Below are positions 29,570 to 42,394 of a stretch of DNA of 64,000 nucleotides, in pieces. The position numbers and the translations under genes were made by a program. Where the stretch lies: NCBI RefSeq assembly GCF_028372415.1, contig NC_092873.1, positions 356,776,128 to 356,840,127 on the forward strand. The letters are read 5' to 3'. This DNA is from Notamacropus eugenii. Lineage: Eukaryota > Chordata > Mammalia > Diprotodontia > Macropodidae. Every line of letters starts with the position of its first letter. The first letter of the stretch is position 1. The notes beneath the pieces are model-generated. The model had not been told where the DNA came from and ran no database searches. It was given only the letters and a program-made list of their open reading frames with translations.

Positions 29570-31290
29570 GCTGCTGAATTTGAACTATGGCAAGGAGAGA
29601 GTAAAACAAGCTAGTAGCTCATCCAGAAGCAGATCAGCTACATGCAAAAATATAGTATTTGCCAGATAGACGTCAAAGGTCTGAAAATGCAACCTTCCAG
29701 TGGGTTTTCACTTGCTTGGAAGTTGTTTGAAGAGTATCCTCTCTGATTTAGAGAACTCTTCTTCTGAACAGTCTGAAAGATACAACAAATATTAAAGGGA
29801 GCCACAAAGGAAAGAAAAGTAAACAGATATCTTCCTCTTTCTTATATCTGAAACCAAGAATATGAGAAAGGAGAGAGATGATGGAGAGAAAAGTAAATAA
29901 ATGAAACTCCAAGACTTCATCTAACATGTGGGGGCAAGAACTGTTTTTGTTGCTTTGAACATTTCTTGGGAGACTGTTATGATGGAAAATGACAGTCAGG
30001 ACAATTTTTGCTACAGTACATAGAGCTAACCTTAAAAGGAAATGAACAGGGATCCATGGCATTGGTAAACCACATCCCAAGTTGTACTCATGTGCCCTAG
30101 ACCCTTTAATCAAAGTCCGTCATGGAAGGGATTAATTCCCTGCCCCTTTAGGGTTAGTTTGAATGGCAATGTTTTAGAAACACAACTATTAGGCAAATTA
30201 CCTTGAGACAGTTCTAGTTGGCAGGCTTAATGTTATTCTGTCATGTTCTGTAATAAATCAAATGCTGGAAAATGATAAAAAAAATTGTTTTGCCCAAGAA
30301 TGTACCTTCTTCTGCCAGGTTTTGAAGAAGTAGGAGTGTAGTTTTCTTGCAACCCTAAACCTGTGTAGTTCTGTCAAAAGATATGTCAGAAGTTTCAGAC
30401 TCTGAAACCCTTCATTTTCAAGGGAAGTTAAATCGTCCATGAAGTCGTCTGAAACCTGTCTTATTTCAAGGACTCCTAAAATTGAAAGGAAGTTCAATAT
30501 GTCATCTAGGGTAGCTTCTTGATGTCTGCCAGATCAGGAATGATTTCTGCATCCTATTTTCAAAGGTCTCCAGGAATGGCAAACTTCCAGCATTTACCCA
30601 TCCTTTTAGTTAAGAAGTCCTTGATTGTTATAGACTCATGAATTGAATACTTTGTGGGGAATGCATAAATAATATTCTTTGGATGGCTTAACAAGGAAAA
30701 GAATTATAGTTTGAAGTATAATTTTGAATATCTAGGACAATGTAGGCTACTTAACAATATGGACTGTTTGTGTGTGTGTGTGTGTATGTGTGTGTATCAT
30801 AAATCTTCCATATAGTGGTTCTTTAATAAATGTTTGTTACATTGAAAATGACCTGGAGCCTACATTCCTTCTTCCACCCATTTCAGTGTCATCATTAAAA
30901 GAGGTCAGTATCTGGTGGATCTTATGGGAGAGGTGATGAACGAGTGAGCTGGGATTGTGTGGGTGTATCAGGAATCAGAAGGATACCTTGTCAACAATCA
31001 TTAATTGGTACCAGTGCTTGTCTGCATTTTTAAAAAGCAATCATTCTATCACTGAATGTTTCCTTAGACAGTATTGCTGTGGATGACAGAAGAACCAGAG
31101 CAATACTCCAATAGAATTTTACAGCAAATGACATTTCAGGACAGATGATTAATGGAGCATTAGATGTTATTGCTCTGTTATTATGCTGTGATTCTTGGGA
31201 TTACAATGAAAAAAATAAGACACTTACAGAAACAGCCTAGCTTCTGCAGTGTCAATGGGTTAGAGATTCTGTAAGATATTATGATCATTT
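29570..31290. other. Repeat-poor island 4-5 kb upstream of KRT23
   Basis: About 1.7 kb with almost no recognised repeats apart from a (TG)n run near 30768-30796 and an L2-like tail scrap. Contains two minus-strand open frames (30113-29748 and 30497-30258) without recognisable domains. Candidate for conserved or regulatory DNA on the basis of repeat depletion only. Confidence 0.4.
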
Positions 31291-31294
31291 TTTG

Positions 31295-31525
31295 TAGTTT
31301 AGTTAATTAGTCATGACCCCATTTGGGGTTTTCTTGGCAATGATGCTTGCCAAGTAGTTTGCCACTTCCTTCTCCAGCTTATTTTACAGATGAGGAAACT
31401 GAGGCAAAGAGGTTAAAGGACTTGCCAAGGATCACACAGCTAGAAAGTTTCTGAGACCGGGTTTGAACTCAGGTTTCCCTGAATGCATGACTGGCACTTT
31501 ATCCACTGTTCCACCTAGCTCCATA
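31295..31525 (-). repeat. tRNA-headed SINE, reversed
   Basis: TCATGACCCCATTTGGGGTT, GATGAGGAAACTGAGGCAAA, and reversed head CACTGTTCCACCTAGCTCC. Confidence 0.88.
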
Positions 31526-32745
31526 GAGAACCAAGAAGTACAGGAAAGATTCCTTCCTCTGTTTTCATTTCTTTTAGAAAGAAGTCAATAGATTGAGGGT
31601 CCAGATTAATGTGGGTTAAGAAGGTATTTGTTATATAGTTTTCCAAAGTAGGAGGAGAAAATAGTATGAATCTTCTTCAGATGATGTAGCAAAATGACAT
31701 CCAATCAGAATCTGGATTTGTGTTGGCCTGATTGCTGAGATCTAAATCATGAGGTTCTAGAAATGCTTGCATGAGAGAGATTTGTAAGGTTAGAGGTGTT
31801 TATAGAAAGAGTCATTAAATCAAGTGGAAATCAGTAGCCCTGTGGGCCATTTTTACTAACTAGTTTTGTTTAGTCTGACAGTTTCCAGGCCTTAGCTTCT
31901 TGTATTCTGAAGTCAGTTATGAATCCCCTCATCTCAGCTCTCTACCACCTCAGAGTAAGGTCCTGCTTTCAGACTATTCCTCCTTCCTGGGTAGAGGGGG
32001 CCAGCCATCCTCACCAATTGTCAGCTAATTACCACCCATAACAGATGTCCTAATCTTACTGAAGTAGCAAGGTACCCTGAGGGAGCAATGAGGGGAGGAT
32101 ACTGAAGGGAGCATGCACCAGGCAAGTAGAAGGACGACCACCACTTTGACCACCATTTCTCATCAAACCCTGATGGAGACAGCCCAGGACCCTGAACCCA
32201 AGAGCCTTGGGAATAACAATGCTTTCAACCTGGATGCCACAGATGTCATCCTGGGAAACAATCCCTGTGGAAACCAAGCATGGCAGCTACTTCTATAAGG
32301 ACTATCTAAGGCCACAGCTACTGCAGACCCAGAAAAGAAATCCTTACCACCAAAATTCTTGCATTTTCAGATGACTCAGTATCAGAAACAGACATATTTT
32401 GTCAGTAGAAATAACAGTAAAGAAGAGTCATTACCATCTACTCTATCACTGTACCCTAAGGATCATGGGACATTTTCATTTGACTTGCTGCTGAAACCAT
32501 TCATACCTGTTGTCTCTTTCACTGAAATTTGATCTCCTTGAGAGTAGGAACTGTTTTAATTTTCCATTTGTATTCCCAGTACTTAGCATGGTGCTTTTAC
32601 ACATAGTAAGTGCTTAATAAATGATTCATTCATTCATTTGTGCCACTAATATCTAATGTGCGACAAGTAGGTCATTACCTCAGTGCTGAATTGGTTTATC
32701 ATTCTTTGTTGTTCTATTATAGGGACATCATCAAGTAATCTATAT
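31526..32745 (+). other. Intergenic, with an L2-like tail at 32530-32640
   Basis: TTTGATCTCCTTGAGAGTAG, CCCAGTACTTAGCATGGTGC and GTGCTTAATAAATGATTCAT are an L2-like tail. The 31850-32500 stretch before it is less AT-rich and holds short overlapping frames on both strands (32113-32298 and 32277-32056) with no recognised domain. Confidence 0.45.
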
Positions 32746-33050
32746 CAGACCTTTGTAAACTTTTTCCTCTGTGATCCCTTTTCACATTTCTGCAATGTTT
32801 ACTGGTATTGCATGGTCCAAGGGTATGCACAGTGCAAAGCGCACATGCTTTGTGTTCAGTACCAAAGCTGCAGTGAAGTTGCTGGATGGGTAAGTAACAT
32901 GGGTAAGGACTGCCAGAAACACCTAGGATTCATTATGTGTTTGATTTTTGATTTTTAATTAATTTTTGTTCATGCATTCAGAAACTTTTTATTATTGACA
33001 AATTTTTCAAGATCTCATATGGAGTCATGACTCACGGTTTAAGAAGAATA
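32745..33050 (+). repeat. Old DNA-transposon fragment (hAT-like)
   Basis: Starts like a hAT end (CAGACCTTTGTAAACTTTTT then GTGATCCC) and ends GGAGTCATGACTCACGGTTT then AAGAA, the common far end of such elements. No clear target duplication. Confidence 0.45.
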
Positions 33051-34560
33051 GGTTAGGTACTCAAGGCACAGTAGTCAACGAACATAGCAATCTACTGCTT
33101 GATGAACCCAAGGATCCCAGCTTCTGGGACAAGAACTCACTGTTTGACAAAAACTGTTGGGAAAACTGGATAACAGTGTGGTGGAAACTGGGTATAGATC
33201 AATGCCTAACACTGTACACAAGAATAAAGTTCAAATGTATACATGATCTAGGTATAAAGATTGATACTATAAACAAATTAGGGGAGCAAGAAATAGTATA
33301 TTTGTTAGATTTATGGAGAAGGGAGAAATTTATGACCAAACAAGAGATAGAGAACATTATGAAATGCAAAATGGATAATTTTGATTACATCAAATTGAAA
33401 AGATTTTACACAAACAAACCCAATGCAATCTAGTTTAGGAGGGAAGCAGAAAACTGGGGTACAACCTTTGCAACTAATATCTGTGATGAAGGTCTCATTT
33501 CTAAAACATATAGAGAACAGAGTCAAATTTACAAGAATTCAAGTCATCCCCCAATTGATAAATGGTCAAAGGATATGAACAGGCAGTTTTCAGAGGAAAA
33601 AAATTTAAGCTATCTATAGTCATGTGGAAAAATGCTCTAAATCACTGTTTATTAGAGAGATACAAATCAAAGTAACTCTGAGGTACCACATCACACCTAT
33701 CAGACTGGTTAACATGACAAAACAGGAAGATGATAAGTGTTGGAGAAGATGTGAGAGAGTCAGAACACTAATTCATTGTTGGTGGAACTGTGAGCTGATC
33801 CAACCATTCTGGAAAGCAATTTGGAACTATGCCCAAAGGGCTACAAAAATGTACATACCCTTTGACCCAACAATATACCTTCTAAGACTGCATCCCAAAG
33901 AAATAAAAAAATGGGAAAGAGTCCCATATGTACAAAAGTATTTATAGCAGCCCTCTTTGTGGCAGCCAAGAACTGGAAATCAAAGGGATGCCTATCAATT
34001 GGGGAATGGCTCAACAAGTTGTGGTATATGAATGTAATGGAATACTATTGTGCTATAAGAAATGATGAACAGGAAGACTTCAGAGAGGCCTGGAAGGACT
34101 TATATGAAATGACACTGAGTGAAAGGGGCAGAACCAGGAAAAAATTGTACACAATAATAGCCACAGTGTGCAAGGAATTTTTCTGATAGGCTTAGCTCTT
34201 CACAGCAATGCAAGGACCTAAAACATTCCCAAAGGACTCTTGAGGCAAAATGCCATCCACATCCAGAGAAAGAACTATGGAATTAGAAAGCAGAATGAAG
34301 CAGAATATTGCCTCTTGTGTTATGTGTTGGTTTGGTTTGGTTTTTCTCATGGTTTCTCCCTTTCATTTAATTCTTCTATGCAACATGACTAATGTAAAAA
34401 TGTGTTTAATAAGAATGTATTGTAGAATCCATATAAGATTGCATGCCATCTTAGGGAGGGATGGTAGAGGGAGGGGGATAAAATCTAAGACTTATGGAAG
34501 TGATTGTGGAAAACTGAAAACAAATAAATTAATAATAGTAATAAAAAGAAATTGAAAAGG
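33050..34560 (+). mobile_element. 5'-truncated L1, ORF2 C-terminal part and 3' UTR
   Basis: Broken frames (33176-33433, 33624-33947, 33911-34186) are collinear with the end of L1 ORF2. They include KCKMDNFDYIKLKRF and the Cys-rich HCWWNCELIQPFWKA region, which matches the L1 HCWWxCxLVQPLWK pattern, and VMEYYCAIRNDE. Stops and frameshifts separate the frames, so it is inactive. The 3' UTR ends in an A-rich tail. Confidence 0.9.
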
Positions 34561-34699
34561 AAAAAGAAGTGCTGGTCTATATCACTTGGGGCAGTAATGA
34601 CTGTTCAATCTCCAAGGGCCCCTATCCTGCGCAGGGTACTTTCATGCTGATTTCATTTTAGGTCTCTCTCTGACACATGCAATGACACCTATGTCAGTG

Positions 34700-34990
34700 A
34701 TGAGACATGGGTTCCTTCTTCACTGTGTCACTGGTGACCAGATGGAGACCCAGACCACACTTTGAGAACCGTTGGTTCAGATTATCCCTGAGGTCTTCAT
34801 CCATTCTGAAATTCTGTGATTCTGTGAACAGAAAATAATGCATAATGAAGTGCTTTTCAGATAAAGACCAAAGGAATTTAGAGATGAAAAGGACCTTTGT
34901 AACTTAGGACAGAGAGAGAGACTTTTTAAGCTCAGCTTTGGAGAAAGTGTAAGGATCAGATTGACAAATTTTTGTATTATGATTTAGCAA
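34700..34990 (+). repeat. Interspersed repeat, homologous to 40120-40720
   Basis: GACCCAGACCACACTTTGAG then TTCTGTGATTCTGTGAACAG and GGAGAAAGTGTAAGGATCAG appear again in order at 40155, 40216 and 40665. A SINE has entered only the second copy. Confidence 0.65.
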
Positions 34991-36340
34991 TGAGTCTATA
35001 TGTAAAAGAATCATCTAACATCCCAAATAGGAATCTATTTGGGTATGGATACTAAGAAACCTACTTCCATTATAAGTATGTGATTTATATTTTCTGAGAC
35101 ATCCTTGTGCAGGATGAAGGTAGAGAGGGGCTAAGACAAAAGATATGAAAAGGTCTTATCTTTGGGAAAAGGTACAGTCAAAAGTTTTAAGAAAGCTGGT
35201 GTCCAAGAAATAGGGATTTAAAGTAGAAATGCAGCACTCAGGGAGTGATTATCTATTACATAAGTAGTCAATGGAGATATTAAAAACTCTCACCATTTGC
35301 AGGATTTTGTGGGCAAATTTATCCACATGGAGCGTCATAAGTATAAAATTGCAAGAGACTTTAGTTATAGAGTCTGATTTGGTTGATTGAGGAAACTGAG
35401 GCACAGAGAAGCTAAAGGTCACATAGCTAGGAGATAACAGAGGTGGAATTTGAATCCAAGTTTTCTTTACGAAATCCAGTGTCCCATACACTACATGATG
35501 TTGCCTCATACTTCAAGTCACATACAGCCAAAATATCTTCAAGAGTATGCTAGCTTTGCCAGAACAAAAGACAATGGGGTAATTGTGGGGAAAACTTTTC
35601 TTTATATGGCTCTTAAAAACTAAGAGAGATTAGTAGAAAATTTCAAGACAGGCACAAATTTTGTAAGTTGATTAGAGCATTTGGGATTCTGAGAGAGGAA
35701 GTAGAAAGGAGGAAGGGGAAAAATAACAAAATAAAGTAATCAGATTTTTAACAAGAAATAATTGATGGGAGGTCAGGTCATAGATTTGCTATGAACTCAC
35801 TGTGGGTAGTTAATACTATAGGAATACAAAGTATTCAAGGAAGAATTGGGAATGTTCAGCTTGACAAAGAGAAGATTAGGGAAGCATAATAACTGCCTTC
35901 AATGATAATACTAGCTCAATTTATATAGCACTTTGAGATTTGCAAAGTGCTTTACAAATATCTCATTTGATCCTCACCATCCTGAGATATAGATGCTATT
36001 ATTATTTCCATTTTACAGATGAGGAAACTGAGTCCACAGAGGTGAAGTGATCTGGCAAGTTATAAAGCTAGTATATGTCTGAGACTTGATTTGAACTTAG
36101 CTCTCCTGATTCCAGGTCCAGTAGTCTATCCTCCCAGTCACTTTGCTGCCTCTAGTATTGAAAGGAAATACAAAGCACATTGCTTTTAAATATTTAAAGG
36201 AAGATGAATTAGTCTGGCTCTGTTTGTTCCCAAAAGAAAGAATTTAGAGTGAGGAATGGAAACTTCAGAGGAGTAAATTTAGATTTAATCATAGTAAGGT
36301 CGTTAGGAAAAACTTCTCAAGAATTATAATTGTTCAAAAG
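34991..36340 (-). repeat. Intergenic with two reversed SINEs
   Basis: Reversed SINE fragment at 35385-35515 (GATTGAGGAAACTGAGGCAC). Near-complete reversed copy at 35905-36155 (GCACTTTGAGATTTGCAAAG, CAGATGAGGAAACTGAGTCC). The rest shows no recognised feature. Confidence 0.65.
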
Positions 36341-36344
36341 TGGG

Positions 36345-39300
36345 GTGGGGAGGAGGCAGAGTCAAGATGGCAGAGTAAAGTCAGGGACTCATCTGAACTC
36401 TTCTTCAAACCCCTATAAATACCTTTAAATATTGACTGAATAAATTCTAGAGTGGCAGAACCCACAAAATGATGGAGTGAAACAATTTTCCAGCCCAAGA
36501 CAACTTGAAAGGTCAGCAGGAAAGGTCTGTTGAATGACGGTGGGAAAGGAACATAGTCTAGCCCAGCTGCACCAGCAGACTTGGCCCCAGCAAGCTAGGA
36601 GTGTTTTTCAGTTTGGGCAACTGAATCAGGGGCAGCAGTGGCAGTTTCCAGACTTCTCTACTCACAGATTCCAAAGATAACTTAGAAGGTGGGCAGGAAA
36701 GGTCTGTCACATAGGGATGAGAGTTGAGCAGGGATTAGTGCAGGCTGTGCCAGTCCTGGCCCCCTAAACTAGGAGTAGGTCTTTGGAGCTACTGAATCAG
36801 CAGTGGAAGCAACTGTTTCTAGAACTCTCAGTCCATAGATGGTAAGGCGGTCAAGCAATTGGTCAGAAGGAGATTAAATGCCCATACTCAGATCTGGGTC
36901 ACATACCTAGATGTCAGTCACAGGATGAGGAGGAGGACTAGCACACCAGAGTTTGCTGTCACAGTGTAGTAGAAACCCTCCTCCCCTGTTCCAAGTCAGA
37001 AAAGATTGCTTGTTGTCTCTCACACATCAGAGCACAGCCCAGGAGAGAAGTAAGCACCTCTTCTTAGATCATATCCTAGAAGAATCTCTGAAAACAACTG
37101 CACAAAATCCCTGAAGTTTGGGATAGTGCACCTTCCACCTTAGAAGTTGAGCCCTACTTTAACAGAGTTAAAACTCAGGTAATAGGATGGGAAAATGAAC
37201 AAACAACAGAAAAAATTCAAACCACTGAAAGTTACTGTGGTGCCAAGGAAGAAAAAAACACACATTCAGAAGAAGATAACAAAGTCAAATATCTTACATC
37301 TAAAGCCTCCAAGAAAAGTAAGAATTGGTATCAGGGCAGGGAAGAACTCAAAAAGGATTTTGAAAATCAAGTAAGAGAGGTAGAGGAAAAATTGGAAGAG
37401 AAATGAGAGTGATGCAAGAAAATCATGAAAAAATGAATCAATGGTTTGGCAAAGGAGATGTAGAAAATACTGAAGAAAACAATACTTTAAAAAAACAGAC
37501 TAGGCCATATGGTAAAAGAGGTACAAAAGGTCAATGAGGAGAAGAATGCCTTAAAAAGCACCATTGGTCAAATGGAAAAGAGAGGCACAAAAATTCACTG
37601 AAGAAAAAAAGCTCCTTAAAAAGTAGAACTGGCCAAATGGAAAAGGAGCTTCAAAAGCTCACTGAAGAAAATAATTCCTTAAAAATTAGAATGGAGCAAA
37701 TGGTAGCTAATGACTTTATGAGAAAACAAGACAAAGTGAAAACAGGACAAAAAATGAAAAAATAGAAGACAACGTGAACTATTTCATTGGAAACACAACT
37801 GACCTGGAAAATAGATGCTGAAGAGATAATTAAAAAATTATAGGACTATCTGAAAGTCATGACTGAAAAAAACAGCTTAGACATCATCTTTCAAGAAATT
37901 ATCAAGGAAAACTGCCCTGATAGTCTAGAACCACAGGGTAAGATAGAGATCAAAAGAATCTACCAATCCCCCAGTGAAAGAAATCCCAAAATGAAAACTC
38001 CCAGAAACTCTCAATAGTCAAATTCCAGAGCTCCCAGGTCAAGGAGAAAAATATTGCAAGCATCCAGAAGGAACAATTCAATTATGGTGGAGCTACAGGC
38101 AGGATAACACAAGATTTAGTAGCTTCTACATTAAAGGATCAGAGCACTTAAAAATGATATTCTAGAGGGCAAAGGAACTAAAATTACATCCAAGAATCAA
38201 CTACCCAGCAAAACTGAGTATAATCCTTCAGGAGAAAAAATGAATAGTCAGTGAAATAGAGAACTTTCAAGCATTCTGAATGAAAAGAGCAGAGCTGAAT
38301 AGAAAATTTGACTAAACATTTTTGACAACATTTTGGCAAGAAAAACCTTTTGTAGTGGAGGGGCAGAAGGTGGAGGTGAGAGGGAAGTAATTGAACCTTA
38401 CTTTCATCAGCATTGGCTTAAAGAGGGAATACCATATACACTCAGTTGGATATAAAAATCTGTCTTACCCTGCAGGAGAGTAGGAGGGGAAGGGGATAAG
38501 AGAAGTGTGGAGAATGTTAGAAGAGAGGACAGACTGGGAAAAGAGGAGTCAGAAGCAAAACATTTTTGAGGATGGACAGGGTGAAAGGAGAGAGAGAATA
38601 GAATAAATGGGATGAGGAAGGAAATAGGATGGAGAGAAATGCAGTTAGCAATAGTAACTGTAAAAAAAAATTGAAGCAAAACTTCTCTGATAAAGGCCTC
38701 ATTTCTTAAGCATATAGAGAACTGAATCAAATTTACAAAAATAAAAGTCATTCCTCAGTTGATAAATGATCAAAAGATATAAACAGTTTTCAGATGAAGT
38801 AATCAAAACTATTTATAGTCATCTGAAAAAGTGTTCTAACTCACTGTTGATTGGAGAAATGCAAATTAAAATAATACTGAGGTTAAAACAATACCTCATA
38901 CCTATTAGATTGGCAAATAGGACAGAAAAGGAAAATGACAAATGATGGAGGAGATATGCAGAAAATGGGACATTAATGTACTCTTGGTGGAGTTGTGAAC
39001 TGATTTTACTATTCTGTAGAACAATTTGGAACAATTTATACAATTTATACCCCAAAGAGGTATAAAACCACTCATACCCTTTGACTTAGCAATACCACTA
39101 CTAGGTTTGTATCCCCAAATAAAATCTGTATCCCAAGATTAAAAAAAAAACAAAAAGAAAAAGGACTTATATATATAAAAATATTTATAGCAGCTCTTTT
39201 CTCATGACAAAGAATTGGAAATTGAGGAAATGCCCATCAATTGGGGAATGGCTAAATAAATTGTGCTATTTGATTGTGACAGAATACTATTGTGCTATAA

Positions 39301-39830
39301 GAAATGATGAGTAGGATGCTCTTGGAAAAACCTGGAGAGATGTGCATGAGCTGGTGCAAAGTGAAATATACTGTGTACAAAGTAACAGCAATATTGTAAG
39401 ATGATCAGTTGTGAATGACTTAGGTATCCTCAGCAATACAGTGATCCAAGACAACTTTGATGGAAAAATGCTATCCATCTGCAGAGAAAGACCTGATGGT
39501 GTCTGAATACAGTTTAAAGCATACTTTCTTGCTTTCTTTAGTTCCTTGGTTTTCTTTTTGTCTATGTTTTCTTTCACAACATGACTATTATGGAAATGTT
39601 TTGCATGATTACACATGTGTAATCTATATTGAATTTCTTGCTTTCTCAATGGGGTGGAGTGGGAAGGGAAAAAGAGAAAGACTTTAGAGCTCAAAGTTTT
39701 AACAATGGATGTTAAAAATTGTTTCTACATACAACTGGGCAAAATAAAGCACTAAAAAAATTTGTGAAAAAATTGAAAAAGTATAATTAGGAAATGTTTA
39801 ACAAAATAAAAAAATTAAACATTAAAAAAA
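36345..39830 (+). mobile_element. L1-related element: 5' end, ORF1 remnant and 3' end, most of ORF2 missing
   Basis: Begins GAGGAGGCAGAGTCAAGATG then GCAGAGTAAA, the L1 5' end. The 37320-38290 segment is an ORF1-like, Lys/Glu-rich coiled-coil remnant (EELKKDFENQVREVEEKLEE) with many stops. From 38340 it has a G-rich segment, then at about 38650 passes directly to the C-terminal ORF2 region and 3' UTR, ending with AAAATAAAGC and A-rich sequence. About 3 kb of expected ORF2 is absent. Non-functional. Confidence 0.85.
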
Positions 39831-39958
39831 AGTGGGATGGGATTCCCTGGGAAAGTTGTGGGATCCCTCTCACTGTAATTTCTGTAATAGTGACTAACTA
39901 TACTCTTCTAAGTAATGTTGTAGAAAGGAGTTTTGATCAGATCTAGTTTATATTAGAG

Positions 39959-40178
39959 TAGAGGTTTTCAGATTTTGTGGTCCCCAGACCCTTTATGCTC
40001 TTAAAAATTATTGAAGACCTCTCTCCCAAAAGTTTTTATGTGGCTTTTATCTATTGATTACCATACTAGAAATTAAAACATTTTAGTATTATTATGAATA
40101 TAGTCTTGACTCCAGAGGCTCCCTGAAAGAGTCTTAGGGATCCTGAGGAGTGTCCAGACCACATTTTGAGAACAACTG
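39959..40178. repeat. hAT MITE (MER5/Charlie-like)
   Basis: GAGGTTTTCAGATTTTGTGG and CCAGACCACATTTTGAGAAC are inverted ends. The interior TTAAAAATTATTGAAGACCT is typical of this hAT-derived family. No convincing 8-bp duplication is left. Confidence 0.65.
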
Positions 40179-40293
40179 GATTGTATGATCTCTGAGATCT
40201 CTGTCCACTCTAAAATCCTGTGATTCTGTGAGTTTAACATAATTCATGATGAAGTGTGTTTCAGGTAAGTGCTATAGGAATTCAGAGATGAGA

Positions 40294-40602
40294 GGGCAGC
40301 GAGGTGGTGCAGTGGATAGAGCACCAGTACAGGAGTATAGTGAGTTCAAATCTCACCTCAGACACTTGACACTCACTAGCTGTGTGACCTTGGGCAAGTC
40401 ACTTAAACCCAATTGCTTCATCCTGGGTCATCTCCAGTCATCCTGATGAACATCTGGTCACTGGATTCAGATGGCTCTGGAGGAGAAGTGAGGCTGGTGA
40501 CCTGCACAGCCCTCACTCACTCAAAACAAAGTCAAGTGCAAGTCATGTCATCATTTCTCTGATGGCGTGGTCTCCTTCAGCAACGAAGGATGAATGCACA
40601 TA
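40294..40602 (+). mobile_element. RTE-tailed SINE with 11-bp target duplication
   Basis: GGGCAGCGAGGTGGTGCAGT head, TCATCCTGGGTCATCTCCAG tail, ending GGATGAATGCACAT. CAGAGATGAGA flanks it at 40283-40293 and 40603-40613. Confidence 0.92.
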
Positions 40603-40613
40603 CAGAGATGAGA

Positions 40614-41640
40614 AAGACGATTGTAGCTAAGGGTAATGAAGGAGACTTCTTAGGCTGAACTTGGGAGAAAGTGTAAGGTTTGAATTGACAGAGAGGAGTA
40701 GAAAAGTTATGTGGAAACAAGCTCCCCAAAATGATTATGATAATGAGATAAGTTAAGGGCAAAAGTAGATGTGATAAAATATAAATGTTTACTCCAAAGA
40801 AGGGAAAGTAATGAGGGAGTTCCAAGAACAAAGGTTTGACTGAACATAACACACTCATGTTTGTTTGAGCTACATGGAATGTTGAGGCAGGGGAACGGTA
40901 ACCTCCTACAAGAAGGGTGAGAAAGGGATCTCCATGCTATGTTGTGGATTGGTGATGAAGTGGGGATGAATTTGTTCAAAGCTGTGTAGGAGTGACAACA
41001 TAAGGGAACTTTTCAATGAAAACTCTGGACTGAGAAAGAAGTTAGTGTCAGTATCACAAGGTGATATAGAGCAGTGAGGATGGAAAAACACCCTGCTGGA
41101 GCATCATAAGAGTGAGTTGAAGGGAGAAGAGTTAGACCAGAAGCAGGAGGTGTTGAAGAGAAAGGAAAACATGATTTATTGAAGAGAGGTGGGTGACTCA
41201 ACTTAGAGACCCTGAATATACTTCATCAGGAGAAAGCCATTGTCAGAGATGTCCTATGTCCTATGTCCTATGTCATTGCCAGAACAACAGGTTTAGTCTC
41301 CAGACAAAGGGAAGGAGATTTGTAGTCCTGTGATACAAAGTATAAGGAAATTTTGACTCTGGAGAAGAGATGTCTCCTTTTTTAATCCCTGGGTGGTAGC
41401 AGAAGAAAGTTATAAGGCAATCAGTGATTTTGTAAGGAGGTTGGGTGAGGACTCTTGGGAACCTGAGGAAGGAACTTTTTGGTTAAAGGGCATCTCAGGG
41501 GAGAGGGGTGAATGTTACCTTGATTTGTCATTGGTCAGGTAGATTAATGTGATGGAAGATTCAAATACCAGGGTGAGAAATTTGAATTTGAGCTGAGGCA
41601 ACAATGGGTGGCTGAAGGCTCCTCAGTCTACCTACATCAG
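40614..41640. other. Intergenic, possible old LINE on minus strand
   Basis: Several overlapping minus-strand open frames (40577-41201) rich in Ser, Pro, Phe and Leu suggest a decayed LINE or chance frames. No motif is diagnostic. A GTCCTAT heptamer occurs three times in tandem at 41251-41271. Confidence 0.35.
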
Positions 41641-41689
41641 TCCAACCTTACACTCCAACTTCAAATGAATATTTACCAAATAATTTCAT

Positions 41690-42320
41690 AAAACAATGTT
41701 CCTCCTCTGATCTAAAACTTCCTGTGGCTCCCCTTTATCTACATGTTACAGTCTAGCATTGAAAATTCTTGTAATTTGGTCCTGCTGTGCCTGTTCAACT
41801 TTATTTTTTCTTAATCCTCAGCATGTTCACTAGAATTATACATCATTCTCCTTCTTCTTATCTTACTGGTGACTCCAGTGTTTCCAGGGTTATTATTCAA
41901 GGAGTAGTCAAGCTCTGGTAGGAGTTGGAGAGGTTGTGATCTGCTTCAGTGGAGGGGCTGCTTACACTGATGAAATCACAGATCTGGAAGTATGAAGTCA
42001 TATTCCTCAGCACACACTAACTAGCTTCTTCATCCAGCTTGGTACCCTCATTATTCTCTAAGCAGGCACTTATCACTTATCACTGACTTTAAGGCTCCAG
42101 TGATACTGTTGTCACCTGCTTAGAATGACCTTCCTTCTCTCTTCCATTGATCTAGCCATCACTTATCCTTGAAGGCCTATCTTTAGTTCTTCCTCCTTAT
42201 GAGGCTTTTGCAGACTCTTTTCTACTCCCTCTTCTCCAAAATCCTTTAGTGTTTATTGTCTGTGTCATTCATTATACAACCTTAAACATGGTTAAGATTC
42301 CTTCTCTCTGGACTTCTGCT
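41690..42320 (+). repeat. L2-like LINE 3' end
   Basis: TAAAACTTCCTGTGGCTCCC, TTGTAATTTGGTCCTGCTG, CTTAGAATGACCTTCCTTCT and CTTGAAGGCCTATCTTTAGT are L2 3' region phrases. Confidence 0.75.
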
Positions 42321-42394
42321 CCATTTCCAGATAGTGGTATCCCTTTCCCCAACAATTCAGTAGATGCTATGAAGATATAATCTCTTTTTTTTTT

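Noticed and set aside
32056..32298. Possible processed pseudogene (frames on both strands)
   Set aside because: No recognisable protein family. The neighbouring 3' part is an L2-like tail. Left as unexplained intergenic sequence.
33176..34186. Three plus-strand frames as a candidate gene
   Set aside because: They are frameshifted pieces of the L1 ORF2 C-terminus, not a host gene.
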